Positions 34,199-41,719 of a stretch of DNA of 64,000 bases are shown piece after piece. Below the pieces are notes generated by a model. It was not told where the DNA came from. It was given only the letters and a program-made list of their open reading frames with translations, and searched no databases. This DNA is from Sphingomonas sp. KRR8 (GTDB lineage: Bacteria > Pseudomonadota > Alphaproteobacteria > Sphingomonadales > Sphingomonadaceae). The position numbers and the translations under genes were made by a program. Each line of letters starts with the position of its first letter. Positions within the stretch are counted from its first letter, which is position 1. The stretch is from assembly GCF_023559245.1 (NCBI RefSeq), contig NZ_CP097462.1:1364001-1428000 (forward strand), given 5' to 3'.

Positions 34199-34924
34199 AT
34201 GGAAGACGACGCGATCCCGGCCGCCACCCTGGTGGTGATGCGCGACATGGCGAGCGGGCCGCCCGAGCTGCTGATGGTCACGCGGACCAGCCGCATGGCG
34301 TTCGCCGCCGGCGCCATGGTCTTTCCAGGTGGCCGGATCGACGCCGCGGACCGCGAGCTGGCCGACTCTCATGAGGATGCCGCCCGGGTTTGCGCCATCC
34401 GCGAGACGATCGAGGAGACCGGGGTGCACGTCGGCCTTGTCGACAACCCGCCGGACTCGCTGCAGGATGAGCTTCACGCCGGCAGGCCTTTCTCAGCGCT
34501 GCTGAACCAGCATGGTGTCGGGCTCGACCTTCAGGCGCTTGTGCCGTTCGCGCGGTGGAAGCCGACCTTCAAACACACTCGCCGGTTTGACACCTTGTTC
34601 TTCCTTGCCCGCGCGCCCGCAGAGGTGGGCGACCTTCGCCCCCAGGCCGGCGAGTGCGAGAGTGCCGAATGGGTCAGCGCAGCGCAGGTGCTGGAACGGG
34701 TGGCGGCGGGCCGTGCCGCCGCCATCTTCCCGACCATCCGCAATCTCGAGCGGCTGGCGCAGTTCGGATCCTTCGATGAAGCAGCCGCCCACGCCGCGGC
34801 GCACCCGGTGCAAACGATCAGTCCCTGGATCGAGGATGCGGAGGGTGAGCAGTGGCTGCGAATCCCGGATCACCTTGGCTATCCGGTAACTCGGGAGCGG
34901 TTGAGTTCGGCCATGCGAGGCTGA
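34199..34924 (+). CDS. NUDIX hydrolase (NUDT19/acyl-CoA diphosphatase-like)
   Basis: A 241-residue NUDIX protein whose box starts in VFPGGRIDAADRELAD and ends in CAIRETIEETGV, with an 8-10 residue insertion between the halves. This is characteristic of the NUDT19/RP2-like subgroup that includes acyl-CoA diphosphatases. Upstream strands TLVVMRDMA and LLMVTRTSRMAF complete the fold. The metal-binding glutamates in RETIEETG are intact. It stands alone between two terminators. Substrate inference rests on the subgroup only. Confidence 0.83.
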   Translation: MEDDAIPAATLVVMRDMASGPPELLMVTRTSRMAFAAGAMVFPGGRIDAADRELADSHEDAARVCAIRETIEETGVHVGLVDNPPDSLQDELHAGRPFSALLNQHGVGLDLQALVPFARWKPTFKHTRRFDTLFFLARAPAEVGDLRPQAGECESAEWVSAAQVLERVAAGRAAAIFPTIRNLERLAQFGSFDEAAAHAAAHPVQTISPWIEDAEGEQWLRIPDHLGYPVTRERLSSAMRG

Positions 34925-34960
34925 AATCAGCCTGAATAGCGCCCCGCGTGCCCTAAGCCG

Positions 34961-35003
34961 CGCAAAAGAAAAGGGACCTGCCCGGCCCCGGGCAGGTCCC
35001 TTG
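34961..35003 (-). terminator. Terminator of the SWIB-domain gene
   Basis: A near-perfect 14-bp stem AAGGGACCTGCCCG/CGGGCAGGTCCCTT is followed on the minus strand by TTTTCTTTTGCG. It lies 21 bp past the SWIB gene stop and also faces the convergent NUDIX gene. Confidence 0.88.
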
Positions 35004-35023
35004 TTCGAATACGCCGGTCTGTC

Positions 35024-35299
35024 TTACGACAGATGCTTGGACAAGTGCTTGTTCATTTCGAACATGGTGCAGCGATCCTTGCCGAAGATCTTCTTCAGCT
35101 TGTCGTCGGCGACGATCTCGCGCTTGTTCTGCGGGTTCTGCAGATTGTTCTTCCGGATGTGATCCCACACCTTCGAGACAACTTCGCTGCGCGGCAGCGG
35201 GTTGCTGCCGACGATTTCCGCCAGATCCTTCGACGGTGTTACCGGGCGAGCCAGGCCGCCCCCCGCTTTACGCCCAGTCCCGCTCGCTTCTTTAGCCAT
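35024..35299 (-). CDS. SWIB/MDM2-domain protein
   Basis: A 91-residue protein consisting of a short basic Gly/Lys-rich N-terminus and a single SWIB domain (SKDLAEIVGSNPLPRSEVV, KVWDHIRKNNLQNPQNKR, IFGKDRCTMFEMNKHLSKHL). In eukaryotes the domain belongs to chromatin-remodelling complexes. Stand-alone bacterial copies occur in Chlamydia (fused to topoisomerase) and in alphaproteobacteria, with unclear function, perhaps DNA-associated. The ATG at 35299 has AGGAGGG upstream; the longer open frame crosses the ldcA end and is not coding. Confidence 0.92.
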   Translation of the reverse strand: MAKEASGTGRKAGGGLARPVTPSKDLAEIVGSNPLPRSEVVSKVWDHIRKNNLQNPQNKREIVADDKLKKIFGKDRCTMFEMNKHLSKHLS

Positions 35300-35375
35300 G
35301 AGGCCCTCCTGTTGTTCCTCTCTCGGTAGAGCGCAAAGCGAAGCGCCGCGCAATAGCTGTTCACAAGAGGGGAAA

Positions 35376-36185
35376 TCAGCGTCCCGCGACTGGAAACGGG
35401 ACGACCTTGTTGTCGGCATCATGACCGATGTCCGCACGGCCAAGGTAAGGAATGCCGGAGCGCCCGCACCAGTCGCGAACGATCGCCTCCTCCTCTGCTC
35501 CGAACGGCCGATCATTTTCCGGTACGGCGCAGCGGCCGAGGCGGATTCCGCCGCAGCTTCGCACCGTCTGGGAAGAGGTGACGTGGAACATCATCCGGTC
35601 GATGCGGTAATGCTCTTCGTCCACTTCCTCGATGAGGATGTCCCGGCCCGTGAAGGACGGCTCGACCGCTGTGCCAAGCAGGCAGGAGAGAACCGTGAGG
35701 TTGAACGCCATGCTTGGTCGGGAGAGCCCCGGCTCGAGAGACGATGGGTCGTCCCGCACCAGCCAGTCGAGCGCCCGCGTGATCGCCGCCTCGCCCCCCA
35801 CCCGCAGCACGTCCTGCGCCATTGGCCCATGCGCCACCTGGCATCCGGCGCGGTGGAGCGCCGCGAGCATGAAGCCCGCATCGCTATATCCGAGGAATTC
35901 CTTGGACCGGGCCTCAACCGGAAGGTCGCGAACGGCGGCGGCAGCGATCCGATTGGAACCGTATCCTCCGCGCGCGAACCACACGGCATCGACCGCGGGG
36001 TTAGCCATCACCTCGCGCACGGCCTCCAGCCGTTCAGAGTCGGAGCCGGCAAAATGACCGTCGGTCAGGAAGCATTGCGGATGGATCAGCAGCTCGCAAT
36101 CGCCGCGCGCAGCCGCAAGCGCGCTGACGCGCTCGGCCGCTTCTCGCTTCAATGGGCAACTCGGCGCGACCAGCGCGATCCGCAT
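35376..36185 (-). CDS. ldcA: LD-carboxypeptidase (S66), muropeptide recycling
   Basis: A 269-residue cytoplasmic LD-carboxypeptidase that removes the terminal D-Ala from murein tetrapeptides. Its S66 catalytic elements are the nucleophile Ser in ARGGYGSNR, the Glu in ILIEEVDE and the His in DIGHDADNKVVPFP. The ATG at 36185 follows AAAGGA; 16 upstream codons belong to the promoter region of mpl. It diverges from mpl across 46 bp. As LdcA makes the tripeptide that Mpl attaches to UDP-MurNAc, the pair forms a recycling module with a shared control region. Confidence 0.88.
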   Translation of the reverse strand: MRIALVAPSCPLKREAAERVSALAAARGDCELLIHPQCFLTDGHFAGSDSERLEAVREVMANPAVDAVWFARGGYGSNRIAAAAVRDLPVEARSKEFLGYSDAGFMLAALHRAGCQVAHGPMAQDVLRVGGEAAITRALDWLVRDDPSSLEPGLSRPSMAFNLTVLSCLLGTAVEPSFTGRDILIEEVDEEHYRIDRMMFHVTSSQTVRSCGGIRLGRCAVPENDRPFGAEEEAIVRDWCGRSGIPYLGRADIGHDADNKVVPFPVAGR

Positions 36186-36231
36186 GGCTTTTCCTTTGTC
36201 TTGCGACGCCCTCACCAATAGGGCTGCGGAC

Positions 36232-37623
36232 ATGAGTCAATCCAGCTACTTCTTCTGTGGGGTCGGGGGCAGCGGCATGTTGCCGCTCGCCTGCATCGTT
36301 CGCGCTCAGGGTCACCGCGTCGCAGGCTCGGACCGCGCGCTTGATGCCGGTCGACTTGCGCCCAAGTTCGACTTCCTGCGTTCGCTCGGCATCCAGCTGT
36401 TCCGCCAGGACGGCTCGGGCCTCACCGAAGGCATGATCCTCGTCACCTCAGCCGCCGTGGAAGAAACCATTCCCGACGTGATCCGCGCCCGGGAGCTTGG
36501 CCTTGCGCACCTCACCCGGCCTCAGCTGCTCGCCCAGTTGCTGAACGCCGCCCAGCGCAGCGTCGCGGTGGGCGGAACCAGCGGAAAGTCGACCGTCACC
36601 GGCATGATCGGCTGGATCCTGTTCGCGCTCAACCGTCAACCAACCGTCATGAACGGTGCGGTGATGAAGAACTTCGTTGCCCCTTCAGCTCCCTTCGCCA
36701 GCGCGCTGGTCGGCGATCCAGAGCTGTTCGTCAGCGAGGTCGACGAAAGCGACGGCTCCATCGCTCTTTATCGGCCCGAGGTCGCCGTCCTCAACAACGT
36801 CAGCCTCGACCACAAGGAAATGGACGAGCTGCGCCATCTCTTCGGCGGGTTCCTTCACCGGGCCCGGGTCGCCGTGGTCAACCTTGATGATCCGGAATCG
36901 CGGATGCTTGGCGAGCAGCTCGGCAATGCTTCGGGGTACGGCTTCGACAGCCCTGGCGCGGCTGTAATCGGGCGCGACCTTCAGCTTGGCTCCGATGGCT
37001 CGACCTTCATGGTCGAGGCGGACGGCCAGCGCTGGCCAGTGCAGCTGTCCGTGCCTGGGCGGCACAATGCCTCCAATGCCCTGGCGGCGCTGGCGGCCGT
37101 GCGCGCGCTCGGTGTCCCGCTCGCCGAGGCCGCGGAGGTCATCGGCCGTTTCGCGGGGCTGAAGCGGCGTCTGGAGACGGTCGGAACCGGCGGGGGCGTG
37201 ACCGTGATCGACGATTTCGCCCACAATCCCGACAAGATCGCCGCCACCCTCGCGACTCTCGCGTCGCGTTCGGGGCGCAAGCTGGTCGTCTTCCAGCCGC
37301 ACGGATACGGTCCGCTGGCGAAGATGGGCGACGAACTGGCCGCGACATTCGCACAGGGCCTTGGTGCTGGCGACCTGCTGATCCTGAGCGACCCCGTCTA
37401 CCAGGGCGGCACCGTCGACCGGACGCGCGGATCGGACTGGCTTGCCGAAGCCATCCGAAGGGCGGGCGGCGAAGCGGAGCACATCGCGGCGCGACCCGAC
37501 ATTGCCGCACGGCTGCTGGCCGAAGCCCGCAACGGCGACACGATCGCCATCCTTGGTGCTCGCGATGACACGCTCAGCGAATTCGCCGCCGACCTTGTCG
37601 GGAACCTCGCCGCGCGCTCCTGA
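36232..37623 (+). CDS. mpl: Murein tripeptide ligase Mpl
   Basis: A 463-residue Mur-ligase that joins the recycled tripeptide L-Ala-D-Glu-meso-DAP to UDP-MurNAc. Domains in order: nucleotide-binding N-terminus (FFCGVGGSGMLPLA), ATP-binding middle (VGGTSGKSTVTGMIGWIL, EVDESDGSI, VLNNVSLDHKEMDEL) and C-terminal domain (RLETVGTGGGVTVIDDFAHN). It could be mistaken for MurC, but MurC normally sits in the division/cell wall cluster, and the divergent ldcA gene favours Mpl. The start is the ATG at 36232. Confidence 0.8.
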   Translation: MSQSSYFFCGVGGSGMLPLACIVRAQGHRVAGSDRALDAGRLAPKFDFLRSLGIQLFRQDGSGLTEGMILVTSAAVEETIPDVIRARELGLAHLTRPQLLAQLLNAAQRSVAVGGTSGKSTVTGMIGWILFALNRQPTVMNGAVMKNFVAPSAPFASALVGDPELFVSEVDESDGSIALYRPEVAVLNNVSLDHKEMDELRHLFGGFLHRARVAVVNLDDPESRMLGEQLGNASGYGFDSPGAAVIGRDLQLGSDGSTFMVEADGQRWPVQLSVPGRHNASNALAALAAVRALGVPLAEAAEVIGRFAGLKRRLETVGTGGGVTVIDDFAHNPDKIAATLATLASRSGRKLVVFQPHGYGPLAKMGDELAATFAQGLGAGDLLILSDPVYQGGTVDRTRGSDWLAEAIRRAGGEAEHIAARPDIAARLLAEARNGDTIAILGARDDTLSEFAADLVGNLAARS

Positions 37624-37633
37624 TTGTGCCCGC

Positions 37634-37987
37634 ATGAGGATATCAGGGTGGAAACTCGATCGAACCGAACGTGAGCGGCTCTTGGCGGAGCACCCGCCGC
37701 GTTACGCCAAGGCGGTGGCTGACCACGTCACTCTCAAGCCGTTCAACCTCGCCCCGCACGAGGTGAAGGCATCGATTGTTGGCCGAATCGACGACGAGAG
37801 CGGCGTTGAGGCAATGGTGGTCGCGATCGACGGCAGCGTCGACCGTCCGGACGGGTCCATCTACCACATCACCTGGTCGCTGGCCGACGGGCGCGATGCG
37901 CGCGAAAGCAATGACGTCCTGAAGGAGCGGGGCTGGAAGGAACTGGACCATCCCATTCCGGTGACACTCACGCCCGCGCGCTTCTGA
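37634..37987 (+). CDS. Small protein with two HxT motifs, possible 2H phosphoesterase
   Basis: A 117-residue protein I cannot assign firmly. It contains exactly two histidine motifs, ADHVTLK and YHITWS, about 65 residues apart. Two HxT/S motifs define 2H phosphoesterases such as LigT-like and tRNA-ligase cyclic phosphodiesterases. The gene starts 10 bp after mpl. It ends in TGATG, overlapping the start of a HAD-type phosphatase by one base, so the two are made together. An RNA-end or nucleotide repair role is a hypothesis from motif plus linkage. Confidence 0.6.
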   Translation: MRISGWKLDRTERERLLAEHPPRYAKAVADHVTLKPFNLAPHEVKASIVGRIDDESGVEAMVVAIDGSVDRPDGSIYHITWSLADGRDARESNDVLKERGWKELDHPIPVTLTPARF

Positions 37988-38475
37988 TGGCGGAACCGCA
38001 CCTGTTTTTGGATTGCGATGGCGTCCTGGCCGATTTCGAGGCCGGTGCGTGCGAGGCGTTGGGCATGGACCTCAAGTCCTATGAGCGGCGATACGGTCCC
38101 AATCGCTTCTGGGGCCGGCTGGCGAAGACGCCCGACTTCTACGCAACGCTGCCACTGATGCCGGACGCCATGCTGCTGTTCGATGCGGTGAAGCATCTCA
38201 AGCCCACCATTCTCACCGGCCTGCCGCTCGGCAACTGGGCGGCGCCGCAGAAGGTCGCCTGGGCCGCCGAGCATTTTCCCGGCGTGCCCATCATCACCTG
38301 CATGGCTCGTGACAAGTACCGTCACATGACCGGCGCCGACATTCTGGTCGACGACACGCTGCGGCACCGTGCCAAGTGGGAGGATGCCGGCGGCATCTTC
38401 ATCCACCACACAAACGCGCGGACGAGCCTTGGAGAGCTCGCCCGCTTCTACCCGTCGATTGAGATGCCCGCCTGA
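37987..38475 (+). CDS. HAD-family 5'-nucleotidase-like phosphatase
   Basis: A 162-residue minimal HAD phosphatase: FLDCDGVLADF (motif I, nucleophile Asp and general acid Asp), ILTGLP (motif II Thr), a Lys in ARDKYRHM (motif III) and ILVDDTLRHR (motif IV). The size resembles 5'(3')-deoxyribonucleotidases. It is translationally coupled to the preceding HxT protein. The two enzymes together could process a cyclic or terminal phosphate, but no substrate is shown. Confidence 0.8.
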   Translation: MAEPHLFLDCDGVLADFEAGACEALGMDLKSYERRYGPNRFWGRLAKTPDFYATLPLMPDAMLLFDAVKHLKPTILTGLPLGNWAAPQKVAWAAEHFPGVPIITCMARDKYRHMTGADILVDDTLRHRAKWEDAGGIFIHHTNARTSLGELARFYPSIEMPA

Positions 38476-38477
38476 GC

Positions 38478-39029
38478 TCAGGCCGCGGCGGCGATGTCGA
38501 TCTTCTCGACCCACTCCGGCCAGAACACCGGCTCGCGGTTCGACCAGCCCGGCGCAGTGGCCGCACTTTCGCTGATCGACTGCAGCAGGCTGCGGCGCCG
38601 GTCGGGATGGAGGTGCGGCAGCGCTGCGGCCGCGCAGAAGGCTGCGGGCAGCCACGGCCGAACGCTCGCGCCGAGCAAGCGCTCATAGAGGAAGCGGAAT
38701 GCCGCGAAATTGAGCAGGCGATCCTGGCCGAGGTCGAATGCCGCAACCGTGATCAGCGCGCCCATGAACGGGTCGATCGTATCGAGACCGCTGTCATCAG
38801 GAATCTGGAGGCGGAGCGCTTCGAGCTGCTTGTAGATGCAGCTCTGGGCACGGATCGAAGCGGCTTCGCCCTCATCCCGGGCCCAGCACCCAAGCGCGTC
38901 ACGGCGGCCGTAAGCCACATCGAGCGAACGGCGTACGTAGCGCTGCGTCGCCTTTGGAAAGGCGGCGAACTCCTTGATCTCGCTCAACAGCAGCGCACCG
39001 CCAGCAGGTTGGCTGTTCCGCGTGCTCAT
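38478..39029 (-). CDS. Hypothetical helical protein
   Basis: A 183-residue protein I do not recognise. It is mostly helical and Ala/Leu/Arg-rich, with no signal peptide and no strong transmembrane segment. Features such as LLLSEIKEFAAFPKATQRYVRR, FAAFRFLYERLLGASVRPW and WPEWVEKIDIA look like a folded soluble protein. The ATG at 39029 has AAAGGAGT upstream, which argues for real expression; the 26 codons before it are intergenic. It converges with the HAD gene, 2 bp apart. Confidence 0.65.
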   Translation of the reverse strand: MSTRNSQPAGGALLLSEIKEFAAFPKATQRYVRRSLDVAYGRRDALGCWARDEGEAASIRAQSCIYKQLEALRLQIPDDSGLDTIDPFMGALITVAAFDLGQDRLLNFAAFRFLYERLLGASVRPWLPAAFCAAAALPHLHPDRRRSLLQSISESAATAPGWSNREPVFWPEWVEKIDIAAAA

Positions 39030-39221
39030 CACCCCGACTCCTTTACGCCTGTCGGGACCTTGCGGCACATCTGGTTGCGCAATGCTTAACCAAGATCCCA
39101 TCCCCACTCACATTGAATCAGAGGCATGGGTCTTCATCAAGGAGCGATCGCAGCAGCTCATCGCAAGCCGTGGAACCGTCACTCAAATGCAACGCGTCAG
39201 CACTTCACCTTGACCACCTTC

Positions 39222-39434
39222 TCACCCGGGAAAACCGGACGAGGGCACCGGATCATCATTCTGTCCCGGCTGCGCCGCGGCCGGCGGATCGGACGCGTCC
39301 ATCGATTCATCGCTGCCAACATCGGCCTTGGCGTCGAGGTCGTCGGGGTTCTTGCGCAGCTTCCGCTCGAGTTCTCGCTCCGGGTCGCCGGACAGAGTGG
39401 CGGGAGGCGTGCTCGTCTGCTGGTTGTTGGACAT
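39222..39434 (-). CDS. Small acidic disordered protein
   Basis: A 70-residue protein rich in Asp, Pro, Ser and Asn (DPERELERKLRKNPDDLDAK then DESMDASDPPAAAQPGQNDD). It has no hydrophobic core, so it is probably intrinsically disordered. AGGAGAAG lies at proper distance before the ATG at 39434. The surrounding longer frame on the same strand lacks such a signal. It diverges from the histidine kinase gene. Not recognised. Confidence 0.55.
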   Translation of the reverse strand: MSNNQQTSTPPATLSGDPERELERKLRKNPDDLDAKADVGSDESMDASDPPAAAQPGQNDDPVPSSGFPG

Positions 39435-39571
39435 CCGCTCTTCTCCTGGAATTTTGCAACCGTAACGAACGCGTGCGCACCGCCGTTCCGTTCGACCAGT
39501 CGGCCCCTCATTTCGGCAGGCGGACGAGCGGGCGTTGCATGGCCCGCAAGGCAAGCGCAGATTGCCGGGCG

Positions 39572-40825
39572 ATGAACATGCTCTCCGCCGTCGACATTCC
39601 GATCGAATCGCTCGATCCACCGGGCGCCCGCCGCTTTGGCGACCTCAAGCGCGCGATCCTCCTGATTGTCGGTTTCTGGCTGGCCTATGCGCTGACGGTG
39701 GTCGCGCGGGCCTTCCTTGGCGACGATCCGCTAACCGTGCTCGAGAACAAGCTGGTTACCCTGGCCGCCGGCATGGTCCTGACCTTCACGGTCTACTGCG
39801 CCATCCAGTTCTTCGCGCCGGGTCCTGGCCTCGGCCGCAAGGCGGTGGTGGCGCTACTCGGCTCCGTGCTTGCCGCCGCCGCCCTTGCCACGCTGCTGGT
39901 CGCGACGGAGGGCCATCTGAAGAGCAGCAAGGAGGAGACCCGCTTCCAGACCCGCGAAGGCTTCGTGGTTGTGCAGAAAGGCGATCAGGTCCGCATCGAA
40001 CGCCGCGCCACCGACCCGGTCATTCTGACCGCGCCGCGCATGAACGAGCTGAGCGAACGCGACCGCCTGCGGTTCACGGCCGACACGACCGTCGTCTGGC
40101 TGTTCTTCTTCATCGCCTGGAGCGCCTTTTATCTCGCCTCGGTGAGCCAGCGGCAGGCGCTGGCCTTGTCACGCCGCGCCGCTCAGGCCGAAAGCGCGGC
40201 GCAGTCGGCGCAGGTCCGGGCGCTTCGTTATCAGGTCAATCCGCACTTTCTGTTCAACACGCTGAACAGCTTGTCCTCGCTGGTCATGGCCGGGCGGGCG
40301 CAGGAAGCGGAGTCGATGATCCTCAAGCTATCGACCTTCTTCCGAACCAGCTTGTCGCTTAATCCGACCGCCGACGTCACGCTAGCGGAGGAGATTGAGC
40401 TCCAGCGGCTATATCTCGACATCGAGAAGACCCGCTTTCCGCGCCGTTTGAAGGTCGACATCGACGTCCCCGCGCAGCTCAGCCATGCCCTGCTGCCGGC
40501 CCTGATCCTGCAGCCGGTCGTCGAGAATGCGATCAAGTATGGCGTCTCGGCGACCCGCGACAAGGTGACGTTGCGCATCGCCGCAACCGAGCCGAAGCCA
40601 GGCCAGCTGCAGATCGAGATCACCAATCGGGGCGGCGTGGCCCTCAAATCACCGCGCCAGCGGACCCAGCCCGATGGCACCGGTGTGGGTCTGACCAACG
40701 TCAGCCAGCGGCTCGCCGTTCGGTTCGGGTCTGAAGCCCGCTGCGTATTTGGCCCCTTGGCCGAAGGTGGCTATCGAGTAGTGATGACCCTCCCGATGAC
40801 GAATGATTCCGGCAAGGATGGATGA
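39572..40825 (+). CDS. LytS/YehU-type sensor histidine kinase
   Basis: A 417-residue membrane kinase. Three or four N-terminal helices (RAILLIVGFWLAYALTVVA, LVTLAAGMVLTFTVYCAI, VVALLGSVLAAAALATLLV, and TTVVWLFFFIAWSAFYLAS) precede the HisKA_3-unlike His_kinase domain. That domain contains ALRYQVNPHFLFNTLNSL, with the phospho-accepting His. A HATPase domain follows (PALILQPVVENAIKYG, GTGVGLTNVSQRL). The periplasmic part, about residues 105-165, is small. The start is uncertain: ATG at 39572, 39578 or 39539 are possible and none has a strong ribosome site. It overlaps its LytTR response-regulator gene. Confidence 0.9.
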   Translation: MNMLSAVDIPIESLDPPGARRFGDLKRAILLIVGFWLAYALTVVARAFLGDDPLTVLENKLVTLAAGMVLTFTVYCAIQFFAPGPGLGRKAVVALLGSVLAAAALATLLVATEGHLKSSKEETRFQTREGFVVVQKGDQVRIERRATDPVILTAPRMNELSERDRLRFTADTTVVWLFFFIAWSAFYLASVSQRQALALSRRAAQAESAAQSAQVRALRYQVNPHFLFNTLNSLSSLVMAGRAQEAESMILKLSTFFRTSLSLNPTADVTLAEEIELQRLYLDIEKTRFPRRLKVDIDVPAQLSHALLPALILQPVVENAIKYGVSATRDKVTLRIAATEPKPGQLQIEITNRGGVALKSPRQRTQPDGTGVGLTNVSQRLAVRFGSEARCVFGPLAEGGYRVVMTLPMTNDSGKDG

Positions 40826-41573
40826 CCAAGCCCTGAGAGTGCTCGTCGTCGACGACGAGCCGCTCGCCACCGAACGCCTGCAACTGCTGCTCGCCCGCTG
40901 CGATGGCGTCGACCTCGTCGGCACCGCCTCCGACGGGGAGGGCGCAGTGCGGATGAGCGAGGCGCTTGCGCCCGACCTTCTGCTGCTGGACATCGCCATG
41001 CCCGGGCTGGACGGCATCGACGTTGCTCGAGCGCTGGCCGAGCGACGGCCCGCCCCGGCCGTCGTCTTTGTCACCGCCTTTGACCAGTTCGCGGTGGCCG
41101 CCTTTGAGGTTGAGGCGGTCGACTATCTGATGAAGCCGGTTGACCCTGCTCGCCTTGAGCGGGCGCTGGACCGCGCGCGAGACCACGTCCGCCGTATCGC
41201 TGCCGCGCCGCATGCAGGCCAGGAAGCCGCTGACCGGGGCCGTTACCTGGAGGAATTCTGGGCCTCCGACCTGAGCGGCCTGGTCCGCATTGCCGTGAAG
41301 GACATTGACCGCGTCTCGGCCGAGCGGGACTACATGCGGTTGCACGTCGGTCCACGCAGCTGGCTCATCCATCACAGCATGGCGGCGCTGGAGGATGGGC
41401 TCGACCCCGAGCTGTTCGTACGGCTTCATCGCTCCGCCATCGTTCGGCGGGACTTCATCACCGGGTTCCTGCGCAATCCCTCCGGCCGGTGGATCGCCCG
41501 CCTTGCAGACGGGACGGAGCAAGCCGTCGGGCGCCTTTACGCGGACAGCGTGCGCGCCATCGCCGGCCGCTGA
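40818..41573 (+). CDS. LytTR-family response regulator
   Basis: A 251-residue regulator. The receiver domain has VLVVDDEPLA, the phospho-acceptor in LLLLDIAMPGLDG and VFVTAFDQFAVAAFE with YLMKPVD. The C-terminal LytTR DNA-binding domain has IAVKDIDRVSAERDYMRLHV, FVRLHRSAIVRRDFI and ADGTEQAVGR. It overlaps the kinase gene by 8 bp, forming a two-component pair. The ATG at 40818 is my choice; one five codons earlier is possible. LytTR binding sites were not identified. Confidence 0.92.
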   Translation: MDDQALRVLVVDDEPLATERLQLLLARCDGVDLVGTASDGEGAVRMSEALAPDLLLLDIAMPGLDGIDVARALAERRPAPAVVFVTAFDQFAVAAFEVEAVDYLMKPVDPARLERALDRARDHVRRIAAAPHAGQEAADRGRYLEEFWASDLSGLVRIAVKDIDRVSAERDYMRLHVGPRSWLIHHSMAALEDGLDPELFVRLHRSAIVRRDFITGFLRNPSGRWIARLADGTEQAVGRLYADSVRAIAGR

Positions 41574-41616
41574 TCCGGGTGGATCGGCGACCGACTTGGA
41601 TACCCTCGGGAAAGAG

Positions 41617-41678
41617 GTGACGGAACGAGTCCCTGCCGGTCAGAAGACCTGAGCAGGGTCCTGCCCTCGCTCCGTCAC
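41617..41678. repeat. Long imperfect palindrome between lytTR and symporter genes
   Basis: Nested arms: GTGACGGA/TCCGTCAC (41617-41624 with 41671-41678), CGAG/CTCG, CCCTGC/GCAGGG (41631-41636 with 41653-41658) and GGTC/GACC around the loop AGAA. In all 22 base pairs form one 62-nt hairpin. It lies in the 146-bp gap between two convergent genes and has no U-run on either side. It may be a factor-dependent bidirectional terminator or a mobile palindromic element. Confidence 0.7.
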
Positions 41679-41719
41679 TGACGAGCTAGCATCGGGCCGC
41701 TGCAAGCCGAACCGCGACT

